Assembly (NCBI GenBank): GCA_021804565.1 | Contig: JAJZHK010000011.1 | Coordinates: 1 to 60,283 of the forward strand | From: Pseudomonadota bacterium | GTDB taxonomy: Bacteria > Pseudomonadota > Gammaproteobacteria > Pseudomonadales > Moraxellaceae | DNA length: 60,283 nt | Direction: 5' to 3' | Part shown: positions 49,975-60,283 of the stretch, piece by piece | Position numbering within the stretch: the stretch's first letter is position 1 | How the letters are laid out: each line of letters starts with the position of its first letter | Notes under the pieces: model-generated | Told to the model about the DNA's origin: nothing | Databases searched by the model: none | What the model saw: the letters and a program-made list of their open reading frames with translations, nothing else | Program-made: the position numbers and the translations under genes

Positions 49975-52733
49975 CAAGCGGCTCGCGTCTGTCGCTGGCG
50001 CAGCGCACCAACGACAGTCTCCAGTGCACGATCAAAGATGCGGCCCTGCCGGTCCAGCAGGCGCCATTGCCCCTGGCGGACACGACGGGCCAGCTCGACA
50101 CCCGTCACCTCGATCTCCTTGATGCCGCGCTGGTTGGTAAACACCAGCTTATCGAGCAGACGGATGCGCGCCACCAGCTTGCAGCGATCGACCGGATCGC
50201 GGTCCAAACGTTCGACCCAGGCCCCGAGCGGCAAGCCCTCCACCAGCACCGTGATCGCGTCTTCCGGCTCCTGGCTCTGCGCCGCCTGCGGTTCGCTTTC
50301 CTCACTCAGCGCGACCAGCTCGGTGGCCACCTGCCCGCCCTGGCTCTGCAAGGCGATATCCCGCTCCAGCGCCTGTTTCCAGTCCTGCAGGCGGCGCGCT
50401 TCCAGGGCGACATTTTGCAGCCCCTTGTCGACGCTTGCCAGGATCCGCCCTTGCAGGCTCATGGCTTTCTCCCGCCACGCCAGATCACCCGGTTGTGCCA
50501 GCCAGATCAGCGCATCCATGACCTTGGTGGCCTGCTTCCAGGCCTCCGAGTCGACGCCATGGCGCAGGCAAGCCAAGTACAGCACCTGCGCCCAGCCCTC
50601 CTGCAAGACCTCGATGACAACGCCCGGCAAACGTCGGCCACGCAGCCTTCGTCCGAGCGTCTGCTGGACCATGGCTCGCGCCATGTCAGAGCGCGCCCGC
50701 CCCTCCTCGGCTTCGCGGGTGCGCTGCTCGACAAGATCCTGGCGTTTTTGCTGCTGTGTGTAGTAGGCCTTGAAGTCCTGTAAAAGCTCGTCGAACAGGC
50801 TGACATCGTCATGGAACTCATGGATGATGCGAAACACCACCTGCTCGATACGCTGGTACAGCTGGTTGCCTTGCTCACCGACATCGCTCCAGCCCATGCC
50901 GGCACGTGCCAGCAGGTTGAGCAGGGAGCGTGCCGGATGCTCCTCGGGGGCAAAAAAACTGGCGTCGAGCATCGCCACCTTGAGCATGGGGATCTGCAAG
51001 CGGCCGATGAGCGCCTTCATCGGCGTCGGCAACTCCTCATCATCGAGGATGAAGTCGAAGATCATCGACACCAGGTTGATGACTTCCTCATCGGCGCGCT
51101 TGACCGTCTGGACTTCCTCTTCATCCTGACGCATCTGGGCGCGCAAGGCGCTGCGTACATCACCGACCGAAGGCGAGCTGGCATCGGCTGCCAGGGCCTC
51201 GGTCGAGGTCTCCTGCTGCAGCCGGGAGAGCATGGCGAGCACATCCCGCGAGCTCAGCGTCGTCTGCTCAGCACCGGCGGGAATTTCAGCCGGCGCCAAG
51301 GGTACGGCACTGACGGAAGCACCGAAGACGCGCCCCTGAAACTCGATCGGAGTGATGCTGCCCGGCAGCAGCTGCAGCATGGACTGCAAGCGGTGGACGT
51401 CCTCATCCTGCAGGGTTGCTGTCGTCTTGGCCGGCTCCTTGCGTTTGCTCGACGTCGTCGCCGGACCCTTGATGATCTGCCGGCGGGGCAACTCGGGCAG
51501 CACCCCCTGCGCGGCCAGGGTCTCATTGGCGGTGTCGAGCAGCAAAGCCAGATCCTCGAGCACCCGCTTGTCGAACCAGTTGAGCAGGTCGATCTTGTCC
51601 TCAGCCTGCAGCCCGTCGAGGTGCAGGCAAGGACGCAAAGCCTGCATCAGCTGCGCAGGATCGAGCGGGATCTTGCGCTCCAGGCCCTCACTGCGGGGCA
51701 GCAGGAACTGGATACGCTGCAGCAAAGCCTGCAAACCTGAGGCCTCACGCTGACGCAGGCGTACGGCGATCGTTTGAACCTGGACATTCCATTCCATGTC
51801 CTGCTCATCAAGCAAACCCAGATCCAGACCGGAGGACAAGCTGCGCGACTGCTGCATCTGTGTCATCTGCGCACTCAGGGTCTCAAAGAATTTTGCCTGC
51901 AGCGTATCCGCCTGTGCCTTGATCGCCTGCACCAGCGCCAGCAGACGGTCCTGTTCAGCAGCATCAGCGACCGACAAACGCGCCTGAAAGGCCCGGTGCA
52001 GCTCCTCCAGCCAGGCATCGAGCTGACTGCGCAGCAAGGGCCAGAGACTCTGCCGCAAGGCATCGAGTTCCTGGGGCCATTGCAGCGCCGGCCTGGCGCT
52101 TTCATGGCTGCTGACCACAACGGTATCGCTGCTCGCCAGCAGGCCGGAGCGCTGCAGATCCTCGATGATCTTCGGTAACAGGCTGCGCAGCTGGGCGACC
52201 ACACTGCGTGCCCATACGGCGAGCATACGCCGACGCAAGTCCTGGTTCATCGACAGCGAACGTAAAAGCTCGAGGCCATGCATCATCACCCGATCAGGGT
52301 CGTAGGCGAGAGGCCGTGAGCCCGGCCACTGCCGCAGCTGCCACTGCTGCAGCAGCACTTCACGCCATTTTTGCAAAGGCTGGGCCAGGTCCATGCGCAG
52401 ACGGCTGACCAAAGAGCGGGCGACGACCTCCTCTTCCATGGCGTGCTGGTCGAGCAGCTGCATGGCGTCGGCGTCGAGATCCACCGACTTGGCCGGCGGC
52501 TGCGGGCATAGATCCTGCTCCAGGCGGGCGCTAAAATCGGCTTGCAGGCGCGCTTGCTGCGCCCACATCAGATCGAGCAAAGCCTCGTCGCCGCTGCGGT
52601 CACCGCTTTCCTCGTGCAGCTGTGCCAGCAACGACTCGATCATCGTCTGCATCGCCTGCGTCAACAGGCCATTCCAACTGGCTATCCAGGGCCGCAGTGA
52701 CTCCGGCAAGTCCGGGCTCGACATGGCTTGCAT
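49974..52733 (-). CDS. DUF1631 family protein
   Basis: A 919-residue cytoplasmic protein of the DUF1631 family, known from Pseudomonas and relatives next to nadC and ampD. It is largely helical and highly charged, rich in Gln, Arg and Leu, with coiled-coil stretches (about 400-440, 640-720) and an acidic stretch near 540. The C-terminal part (about 820-919) is beta-rich, with LVEGLPLGAWVERLDRDPVDRCKLVARIRLLDKLVFTN, which has the look of a PilZ-like barrel; this is only an impression and I do not see the complete PilZ RxxxR and D/NxSxxG motifs. Function unknown. Some databases call it thymidine phosphorylase, which the sequence does not support. Confidence 0.85.
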   Translation of the reverse strand: MQAMSSPDLPESLRPWIASWNGLLTQAMQTMIESLLAQLHEESGDRSGDEALLDLMWAQQARLQADFSARLEQDLCPQPPAKSVDLDADAMQLLDQHAMEEEVVARSLVSRLRMDLAQPLQKWREVLLQQWQLRQWPGSRPLAYDPDRVMMHGLELLRSLSMNQDLRRRMLAVWARSVVAQLRSLLPKIIEDLQRSGLLASSDTVVVSSHESARPALQWPQELDALRQSLWPLLRSQLDAWLEELHRAFQARLSVADAAEQDRLLALVQAIKAQADTLQAKFFETLSAQMTQMQQSRSLSSGLDLGLLDEQDMEWNVQVQTIAVRLRQREASGLQALLQRIQFLLPRSEGLERKIPLDPAQLMQALRPCLHLDGLQAEDKIDLLNWFDKRVLEDLALLLDTANETLAAQGVLPELPRRQIIKGPATTSSKRKEPAKTTATLQDEDVHRLQSMLQLLPGSITPIEFQGRVFGASVSAVPLAPAEIPAGAEQTTLSSRDVLAMLSRLQQETSTEALAADASSPSVGDVRSALRAQMRQDEEEVQTVKRADEEVINLVSMIFDFILDDEELPTPMKALIGRLQIPMLKVAMLDASFFAPEEHPARSLLNLLARAGMGWSDVGEQGNQLYQRIEQVVFRIIHEFHDDVSLFDELLQDFKAYYTQQQKRQDLVEQRTREAEEGRARSDMARAMVQQTLGRRLRGRRLPGVVIEVLQEGWAQVLYLACLRHGVDSEAWKQATKVMDALIWLAQPGDLAWREKAMSLQGRILASVDKGLQNVALEARRLQDWKQALERDIALQSQGGQVATELVALSEESEPQAAQSQEPEDAITVLVEGLPLGAWVERLDRDPVDRCKLVARIRLLDKLVFTNQRGIKEIEVTGVELARRVRQGQWRLLDRQGRIFDRALETVVGALRQRQTRAA

Positions 52734-52778
52734 GCGTAGAAAAGCTCCTGACGCGATCGTGTTATCCTATTAGCCTAA

Positions 52779-54430
<1,652 letters not shown>

Positions 54431-54441
54431 TGGCGGCGACC

Positions 54442-55362
54442 TCAAGGCCTGTCGTCAAGCACGCTACGCTTTTGCACGATGAAGTCCTCTTTGGACAGGC
54501 CCATGCTCAAGGCGTAGGACGTGGCGATATAGATGGAGGAGTAGGTACCGACGAAGATGCCGATCAGCATGGCGACCGCGAACCAGTGCAGTGCCGAACC
54601 GCCCAGGATGAGCAGCGCCAGCACCACCAGCAAAACGGTGGTGATGGTCTTCAAGGTACGCCGGAAAGTCTCGGTGAGCGAGATATTGACCACCTCGACC
54701 GGATCAGCCTTACGCAGCTTGCGGAAGTTTTCACGGATACGGTCAAACTCGACGATGGCCTCATTCAGCGAGTAGCCGATCAAGGCCAGCACCGCCGCCA
54801 GCACGGTAAGATCAAAAGGCCAATGGAAGATGGAAAAGATACCCACCGTGAACAGCACGTCATGGCTCAAGGCGATCAAGGCGCCAAAAGCAAAGTTGAA
54901 CTTGAAGCGAAAGGCCACAAAAATAGCCATCAAACTGAGCGCCAGCAGAACCGCCAGCACCGATTGCTGGTAGAGCTCGTTACCGACCTCGCTACCGACG
55001 CTATCGACCGACTTGAGCACGGCAGGATTGGCCGTGCTTTGCAAAGCCTGCAGGGCGCTCTGGCCGACGCTGGCCGAACTGGTCTTTTGCGGGGGCAGGC
55101 GCAGAAGAATCTGGTTGGCACGCCCCAGATGCTGGACGACGACGTCCTTGAAGCCGGCCTGCTGCAACTGCTGTTGGATCTTGTCCTGGGCGACAGCGCT
55201 CTGGAAGTCGATCTCCATCGATGTACCGCCGGTAAAGTCCAGGCCAAGGTTGAGGCCACGGACGATGATGGAGACCAGACAGATCAGCACCACCACCCCG
55301 GACATCAAAGCCAGGGGTCTGCGGTAGCGCATGAAGTTGATCACTTGGGTTTCATGACTCAT
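54442..55362 (-). CDS. secF: Protein translocase subunit SecF
   Basis: SecF with SecD and YajC uses proton-motive force to help late steps of Sec export. The 306-residue protein has six membrane helices and a first periplasmic domain, with the family start INFMRYRRPLALMSGVVVLICLVSIIVRGLNLGLDFTGGTSMEI-like segment and the SecF signature GYSLNEAIVEFDRIRENFR. The gene follows secD by ten bases. Length is near E. coli SecF (323). Confidence 0.97.
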   Translation of the reverse strand: MSHETQVINFMRYRRPLALMSGVVVLICLVSIIVRGLNLGLDFTGGTSMEIDFQSAVAQDKIQQQLQQAGFKDVVVQHLGRANQILLRLPPQKTSSASVGQSALQALQSTANPAVLKSVDSVGSEVGNELYQQSVLAVLLALSLMAIFVAFRFKFNFAFGALIALSHDVLFTVGIFSIFHWPFDLTVLAAVLALIGYSLNEAIVEFDRIRENFRKLRKADPVEVVNISLTETFRRTLKTITTVLLVVLALLILGGSALHWFAVAMLIGIFVGTYSSIYIATSYALSMGLSKEDFIVQKRSVLDDRP

Positions 55363-55372
55363 GACTCAGTCC

Positions 55373-57241
55373 TCAGATCGACAGCCGGCTGAGCCGGCGT
55401 CCACCATAGATCGCATTGATGATGGTGCGGGTCACCGTGATCGCGGTGAACATCGACGCCAAAATACCTATCGCCAGGGTGACGGCGAAGCCTTTCACCG
55501 GACCGGCTCCCATGGCAATCAGGATGCTGGCGACGATCAGGATGGACAAATTGGAATCGAGAATGGTGGTGAAGGCACGATCATAGCCGGCGATGATCGC
55601 CGCCTGCGGCGAGAGTCCACGCCACAGCTCTTCACGGATACGCTCGAAGATCAAGACGTTGGCGTCGACCGACATGCCCACCGAAAGCACGATGCCGGCG
55701 ATACCCGGCAAGGACAAGGTGGCACCGAAGGCGCCCATCAGCGACATCAGGATGGCAACATTGAGCAGCATCGCCAGGTTGGCCACAACACCAAAAACCT
55801 TGTAGTTGGCCACCATGAAGATCACCACGAAAAGCAGGCCCAGCAGGGTCGAACGCACCCCCTTGTCGATATTTTCCTGACCCAGGCTGGGGCCGACCGT
55901 ACGCTCCTCGACAAAGTACATCGGTGCCGCCAAGGCCCCAGCGCGCAGCAACAGGGCCAGTTCGGAGGCTTCCGCCGGCGAGTCGAGGCCGGTGATACGG
56001 AACTGCGAACCGAGGACCGATTGCACCGTGGCCACGTTGATGACCTGCTTGACGGTGTAAGGCTGCCGGGTCACCACGTCATGACCGGCGCTATCCTTGC
56101 CGTAAAGGGTGCGCATTTTCTGCTCCACAAAGAGCACCGCCATGGGCCGCAACAGATTGTTGCGCGTCGCCTCGGTCATCCGCCGACCACCCAGGGTATC
56201 GAGGTTGATGCTGACCTGGGGTTGCGAGTTCTCATCAAAATCGGCGTGCGCTCCGGACACATGCTCACCGGTGACGATCACCTGCTTTTGCAGGAGCACC
56301 GGCGGACGCCGGTCGTCCTTGAAGGGGTACCATTCAGCGCCTGGCGGTGCCGGCATACGCGGGTCGGCGCCCTCATGCTGCCAGTCGACGAAACGAAACT
56401 CCAGGGTCGCGGTACGACCAAGCACACGCTTGGCCTCTGCCGTATCCTGCACACCCGGTAACTCGACAACGATACGGTTGGCACCTTGACGCTGCACCAT
56501 GGCATCGGCAACACCCAACTCATTGACACGGTTACGCAAGGTCGTCAGGTTCTGGCTGACGGCATCGTCGCTGATTTCCTTCAGACGCGAGGGCAACAAG
56601 GACAGGTCGAGATAGTAGGCGCCATTGGCCGCATCTTCGCTCTGCATAAACTCGGGGAAAGTCGTCTTGAGCAGGTCGCTGCCCTGCTGACGATCGGCCA
56701 CCGTATCAAACTTCACCTGCAGATGGTCGCCCTCGACACTGACGCCACGATAGGTGATCTTGCCCTCACGCAGATGCGTGCGGATGTCTTCCTGGGACGA
56801 CTCCAGGCGCGCAGCAATGGCCTTCTGCAGATCGACTTCGAGCAGGAAGTGCACGCCACCACGCAGATCGAGACCCAGCTTCATCGGCTCGGCATACAGG
56901 GCATGCAGCCAGGCCGGTGTCGTCGGTGCCAGATTCAGCGCCACCACGTAGGCATCGCCGAGGGCACGACGCACGGCATCCTGCGCCTTGAGCTGATCTT
57001 CGGCATTGTGCATGCGGATCAATACGCCTTTGCTCCCCACCTCCGGCGTCTGCGCTTGCACCCCGACCGACTGGATCGCCTGGCTGGCCGTGCTGACGAC
57101 ACTGGCAGGCACCGCGTCACCGGCGGAGGCGCCGGTGATCTGTATGGCCGGCTGATCCGGATAAAGATTGGGCAGCGAATAGATGACACTGACGATCACC
57201 ACGAAGATGATCAACAAGACTTTCCACAAAGCGTTACGCAT
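55373..57241 (-). CDS. secD: Protein translocase subunit SecD
   Basis: SecD, partner of SecF, has 622 residues, close to E. coli SecD (615). N-terminal membrane helix (about 5-22), a long periplasmic domain with GLDLRGGVHFLLEVD and the P1 head, then five helices with GKDSAGHDVV and SVDANVLIFERIREELWRGLSP. The conserved aspartate (SMSVDANVLIFERI) of the proton path is present. Follows yajC by 33 bases. Confidence 0.97.
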   Translation of the reverse strand: MRNALWKVLLIIFVVIVSVIYSLPNLYPDQPAIQITGASAGDAVPASVVSTASQAIQSVGVQAQTPEVGSKGVLIRMHNAEDQLKAQDAVRRALGDAYVVALNLAPTTPAWLHALYAEPMKLGLDLRGGVHFLLEVDLQKAIAARLESSQEDIRTHLREGKITYRGVSVEGDHLQVKFDTVADRQQGSDLLKTTFPEFMQSEDAANGAYYLDLSLLPSRLKEISDDAVSQNLTTLRNRVNELGVADAMVQRQGANRIVVELPGVQDTAEAKRVLGRTATLEFRFVDWQHEGADPRMPAPPGAEWYPFKDDRRPPVLLQKQVIVTGEHVSGAHADFDENSQPQVSINLDTLGGRRMTEATRNNLLRPMAVLFVEQKMRTLYGKDSAGHDVVTRQPYTVKQVINVATVQSVLGSQFRITGLDSPAEASELALLLRAGALAAPMYFVEERTVGPSLGQENIDKGVRSTLLGLLFVVIFMVANYKVFGVVANLAMLLNVAILMSLMGAFGATLSLPGIAGIVLSVGMSVDANVLIFERIREELWRGLSPQAAIIAGYDRAFTTILDSNLSILIVASILIAMGAGPVKGFAVTLAIGILASMFTAITVTRTIINAIYGGRRLSRLSI

Positions 57242-57274
57242 AAATGGCTTCCATACCCCGCAGGGGCCACAGAC

Positions 57275-57616
57275 TCATTCGATAGATTTCAGGGTGCCCT
57301 TGGGCAGGGTGGCCACGATGCTCTGGCGCTGCACCTTCAACTGGGTACCACCGGCCACTTCAACCAGGGCATAATCCCCCACCAAACGCACCACCCGTCC
57401 CATCAAGCCACCGGCAAAGATGACTTCATCACCCTGCGTCAGGGCGTCGAGCATCTGCCGCAACTGCTTTTGCCGTTTCTGCTGGGGGCGAATAGAAATG
57501 AAATACATGAAGACAAAAACCAGCACCATGGTCACAAAAAAAGGCCACGGCGATGCGCCTCCTGCGGCAGGCGCCAAACCGTCGGCGTGGGCCTCTGCGA
57601 TCAAGCCATACATCAT
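57275..57616 (-). CDS. yajC: Preprotein translocase subunit YajC
   Basis: YajC is a small single-helix membrane protein of the SecDF-YajC complex. The 113-residue sequence has the membrane helix PFFVTMVLVFVFMYFISIRP (about 26-44), then QQKRQKQLRQMLDALTQGDEVIFAGG, the family core. Fifteen bases after tgt, 33 before secD. Confidence 0.96.
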   Translation of the reverse strand: MMYGLIAEAHADGLAPAAGGASPWPFFVTMVLVFVFMYFISIRPQQKRQKQLRQMLDALTQGDEVIFAGGLMGRVVRLVGDYALVEVAGGTQLKVQRQSIVATLPKGTLKSIE

Positions 57617-57631
57617 GCGATACTCCCTATT

Positions 57632-59775
<2,144 letters not shown>

Positions 59776-59835
59776 GGCGTCTATCCTGGGGGGGGCATAT
59801 GGTAGCAGAAATACCCATAATCCTGATGCAAAAGA

Positions 59836-59863
59836 TTGACTCAGAGCCCATCATCCCTATAAT
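59836..59863 (+). promoter_or_regulatory. tRNA-Leu promoter
   Basis: TTGACT (59836-59841) and TATAAT (59858-59863) are 16 bases apart, a five-of-six -35 and a perfect -10. They lie 13 bases before the tRNA, with a GC-rich start region (GGGCATCC). A textbook strong stable-RNA promoter. Confidence 0.8.
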
Positions 59864-59876
59864 GGGCATCCTTCGT

Positions 59877-59963
59877 GCCGGAGTGGTGGAACTGGTAGAC
59901 GCGGCGGACTCAAAATCCGCTGCCCGAGAGGGCGTGTCGGTTCGATTCCGACCTCCGGCACCA
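59877..59963 (+). tRNA. tRNA-Leu (anticodon CAA)
   Basis: An 87-base class II tRNA. The acceptor stem is GCCGGAG/CTCCGGC, with discriminator A and encoded CCA. The anticodon stem GCGGA/TCCGC encloses the loop CTCAAAA, giving anticodon CAA, which reads the leucine codon UUG. The long variable arm (GCCCGAGAGGGC type) fits leucine. The T-arm has the conserved GTTCGATTC. Confidence 0.95.
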
Positions 59964-59972
59964 TCTATTTTT

Positions 59973-59998
59973 ATAAGTCATTGTTGTTATTGACTTAT
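59973..59998 (+). terminator. AT-rich hairpin after tRNA-Leu
   Basis: An 8-base-pair inverted repeat (ATAAGTCA / TGACTTAT) with a ten-base loop starts 10 bases after the tRNA; ATTTTT directly follows the tRNA. Together they could end tRNA transcription, but the stem is weak and AT-rich. Confidence 0.35.
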
Positions 59999-60118
59999 TT
60001 CAATGCGCACCAATTAAAAGTCATTCCATACCCCCAACTTTGAATGCACCTCATATATCGCGAGCGCCTGCGCGCATAGTGCGCGTAAATTCAGACCGGA
60101 TTGATGATGGTGCCCTGT

Positions 60119-60144
60119 CAATTGACTGCACCTTCAGTCAATTG
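60119..60144. repeat. Perfect 10-bp inverted repeat beside the transposase remnant
   Basis: CAATTGACTG and CAGTCAATTG are perfect reverse complements separated by CACCTT. It lies just before the transposase-like coding sequence and could be a hairpin at a mobile-element junction or a terminator from an earlier element. No T-run follows. Confidence 0.7.
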
Positions 60145-60150
60145 TTGCTT

Positions 60151-60283
60151 CCATTCCGTCTGCCCCGGGCTCATCACAAGCATTTAAAATCGACCAACAT
60201 GCTGGAGCGATTGAATGAGGAGATCAAGCGCCGCACACGCGTGGTGCGGATCTTCCCAAATAGCGAGTCCTGCCTGAGGCTGG
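60151..60283 (+). pseudogene. 5'-truncated IS256-family transposase, runs off the window
   Basis: From about 60160, frame 1 on the plus strand reads LPRAHHKHLKSTNMLERL followed by NEEIKRRTRVVRIFPN and SESCLRL, the highly conserved C-terminal part of IS256/mutator-family transposases. Upstream of about 60151 the reading loses any likeness to the family, so the 5' two thirds of the gene are missing and the element is a remnant, or was inserted into and rearranged. The 3' end lies beyond the window. The matching region covers the end of the catalytic domain (the NxLERLNxEIKRRTR block). Bracketed by AT-rich DNA after a tRNA gene. Confidence 0.8.

Larger units (their letters stand above)
59964..60150. 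other. AT-richer intergenic segment after tRNA-Leu
   Basis: A 187-base non-coding stretch between the tRNA and the transposase remnant, visibly richer in A and T than the rest of the window. It holds two inverted repeats: ATAAGTCA-N10-TGACTTAT (59973-59998) and CAATTGACTG-N6-CAGTCAATTG (60119-60144). I see no gene and no copy of the tRNA 3' end. Confidence 0.6.

Noticed and set aside
59877-60283. Attachment site pair for a genomic island at tRNA-Leu
   Set aside because: No copy of the tRNA 3' end lies in the 320 bases that follow; the second copy, if any, is outside the window.

Overview
The window looks like a compact, GC-rich chromosomal segment of a gammaproteobacterium. The best evidence is gene order: queA-tgt-yajC-secD-secF, nadC next to a DUF1631 gene and ampD, and uvrY-uvrC-pgsA are arrangements I know from Pseudomonas and its relatives. 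PdxB, a GacA/UvrY regulator, a TfpX/TfpZ pilin accessory protein and AmpD fit the same group. I cannot name a genus. Genes are densely packed, with many 1-11 base overlaps and several GTG or TTG starts. Apart from the last 320 bases I see no mobile DNA.

Layout. 1-5.4 kb: the yceD-rpmF-plsX-fabD operon, preceded by two membrane diguanylate cyclases on the same strand; a near-consensus sigma70 promoter at the end of the first cyclase gene seems to give an almost leaderless yceD mRNA. 5.7-14.3 kb: a four-gene MdtABC/MuxABC-type RND efflux operon with its outer membrane factor, all genes overlapping by four bases. 14.3-16.7 kb: a CheX-like protein, a small outer membrane barrel and pdxB. 16.8-26.4 kb: a nine-gene operon, the most unusual part of the window. 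It encodes three TPR envelope proteins (two lipoproteins), two small secreted proteins, one TolQ/ExbB channel, two ExbD/TolR proteins and a TonB-like protein with an AgmX/PglI-type C-terminus, and it ends at a clear hairpin. The parts list matches a core Agl/Glt trans-envelope motor as known from myxobacteria; its function here is unknown.

26.5-41.7 kb: a run of mostly single housekeeping and membrane genes (tusA, DUF445, purU, an AraC regulator, a DMT transporter, ffh, a ypjD-like gene, a corC/hlyC-family gene, dapE, tesB), then a three-gene cassette with a Tat-exported DsrE-fold protein, a periplasmic binding protein and a DoxD-DoxA fusion (thiosulfate:quinone oxidoreductase type), and an isolated lipoprotein. 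41.9-49.0 kb: uvrY-uvrC-pgsA, a PBP7-type peptidase with a histidine-rich insert, an orphan sensor kinase, a YgjP-type metalloprotease and a UPF0149 protein. 49.0-59.8 kb: DUF1631-ampD-receiver operon, nadC, an orphan TfpZ-like gene, and queA-tgt-yajC-secD-secF.

At the right edge is tRNA-Leu(CAA) with a strong promoter, then an AT-richer stretch with two inverted repeats and the 5'-truncated C-terminal part of an IS256-family transposase running off the window. This is the only clear trace of a mobile element.
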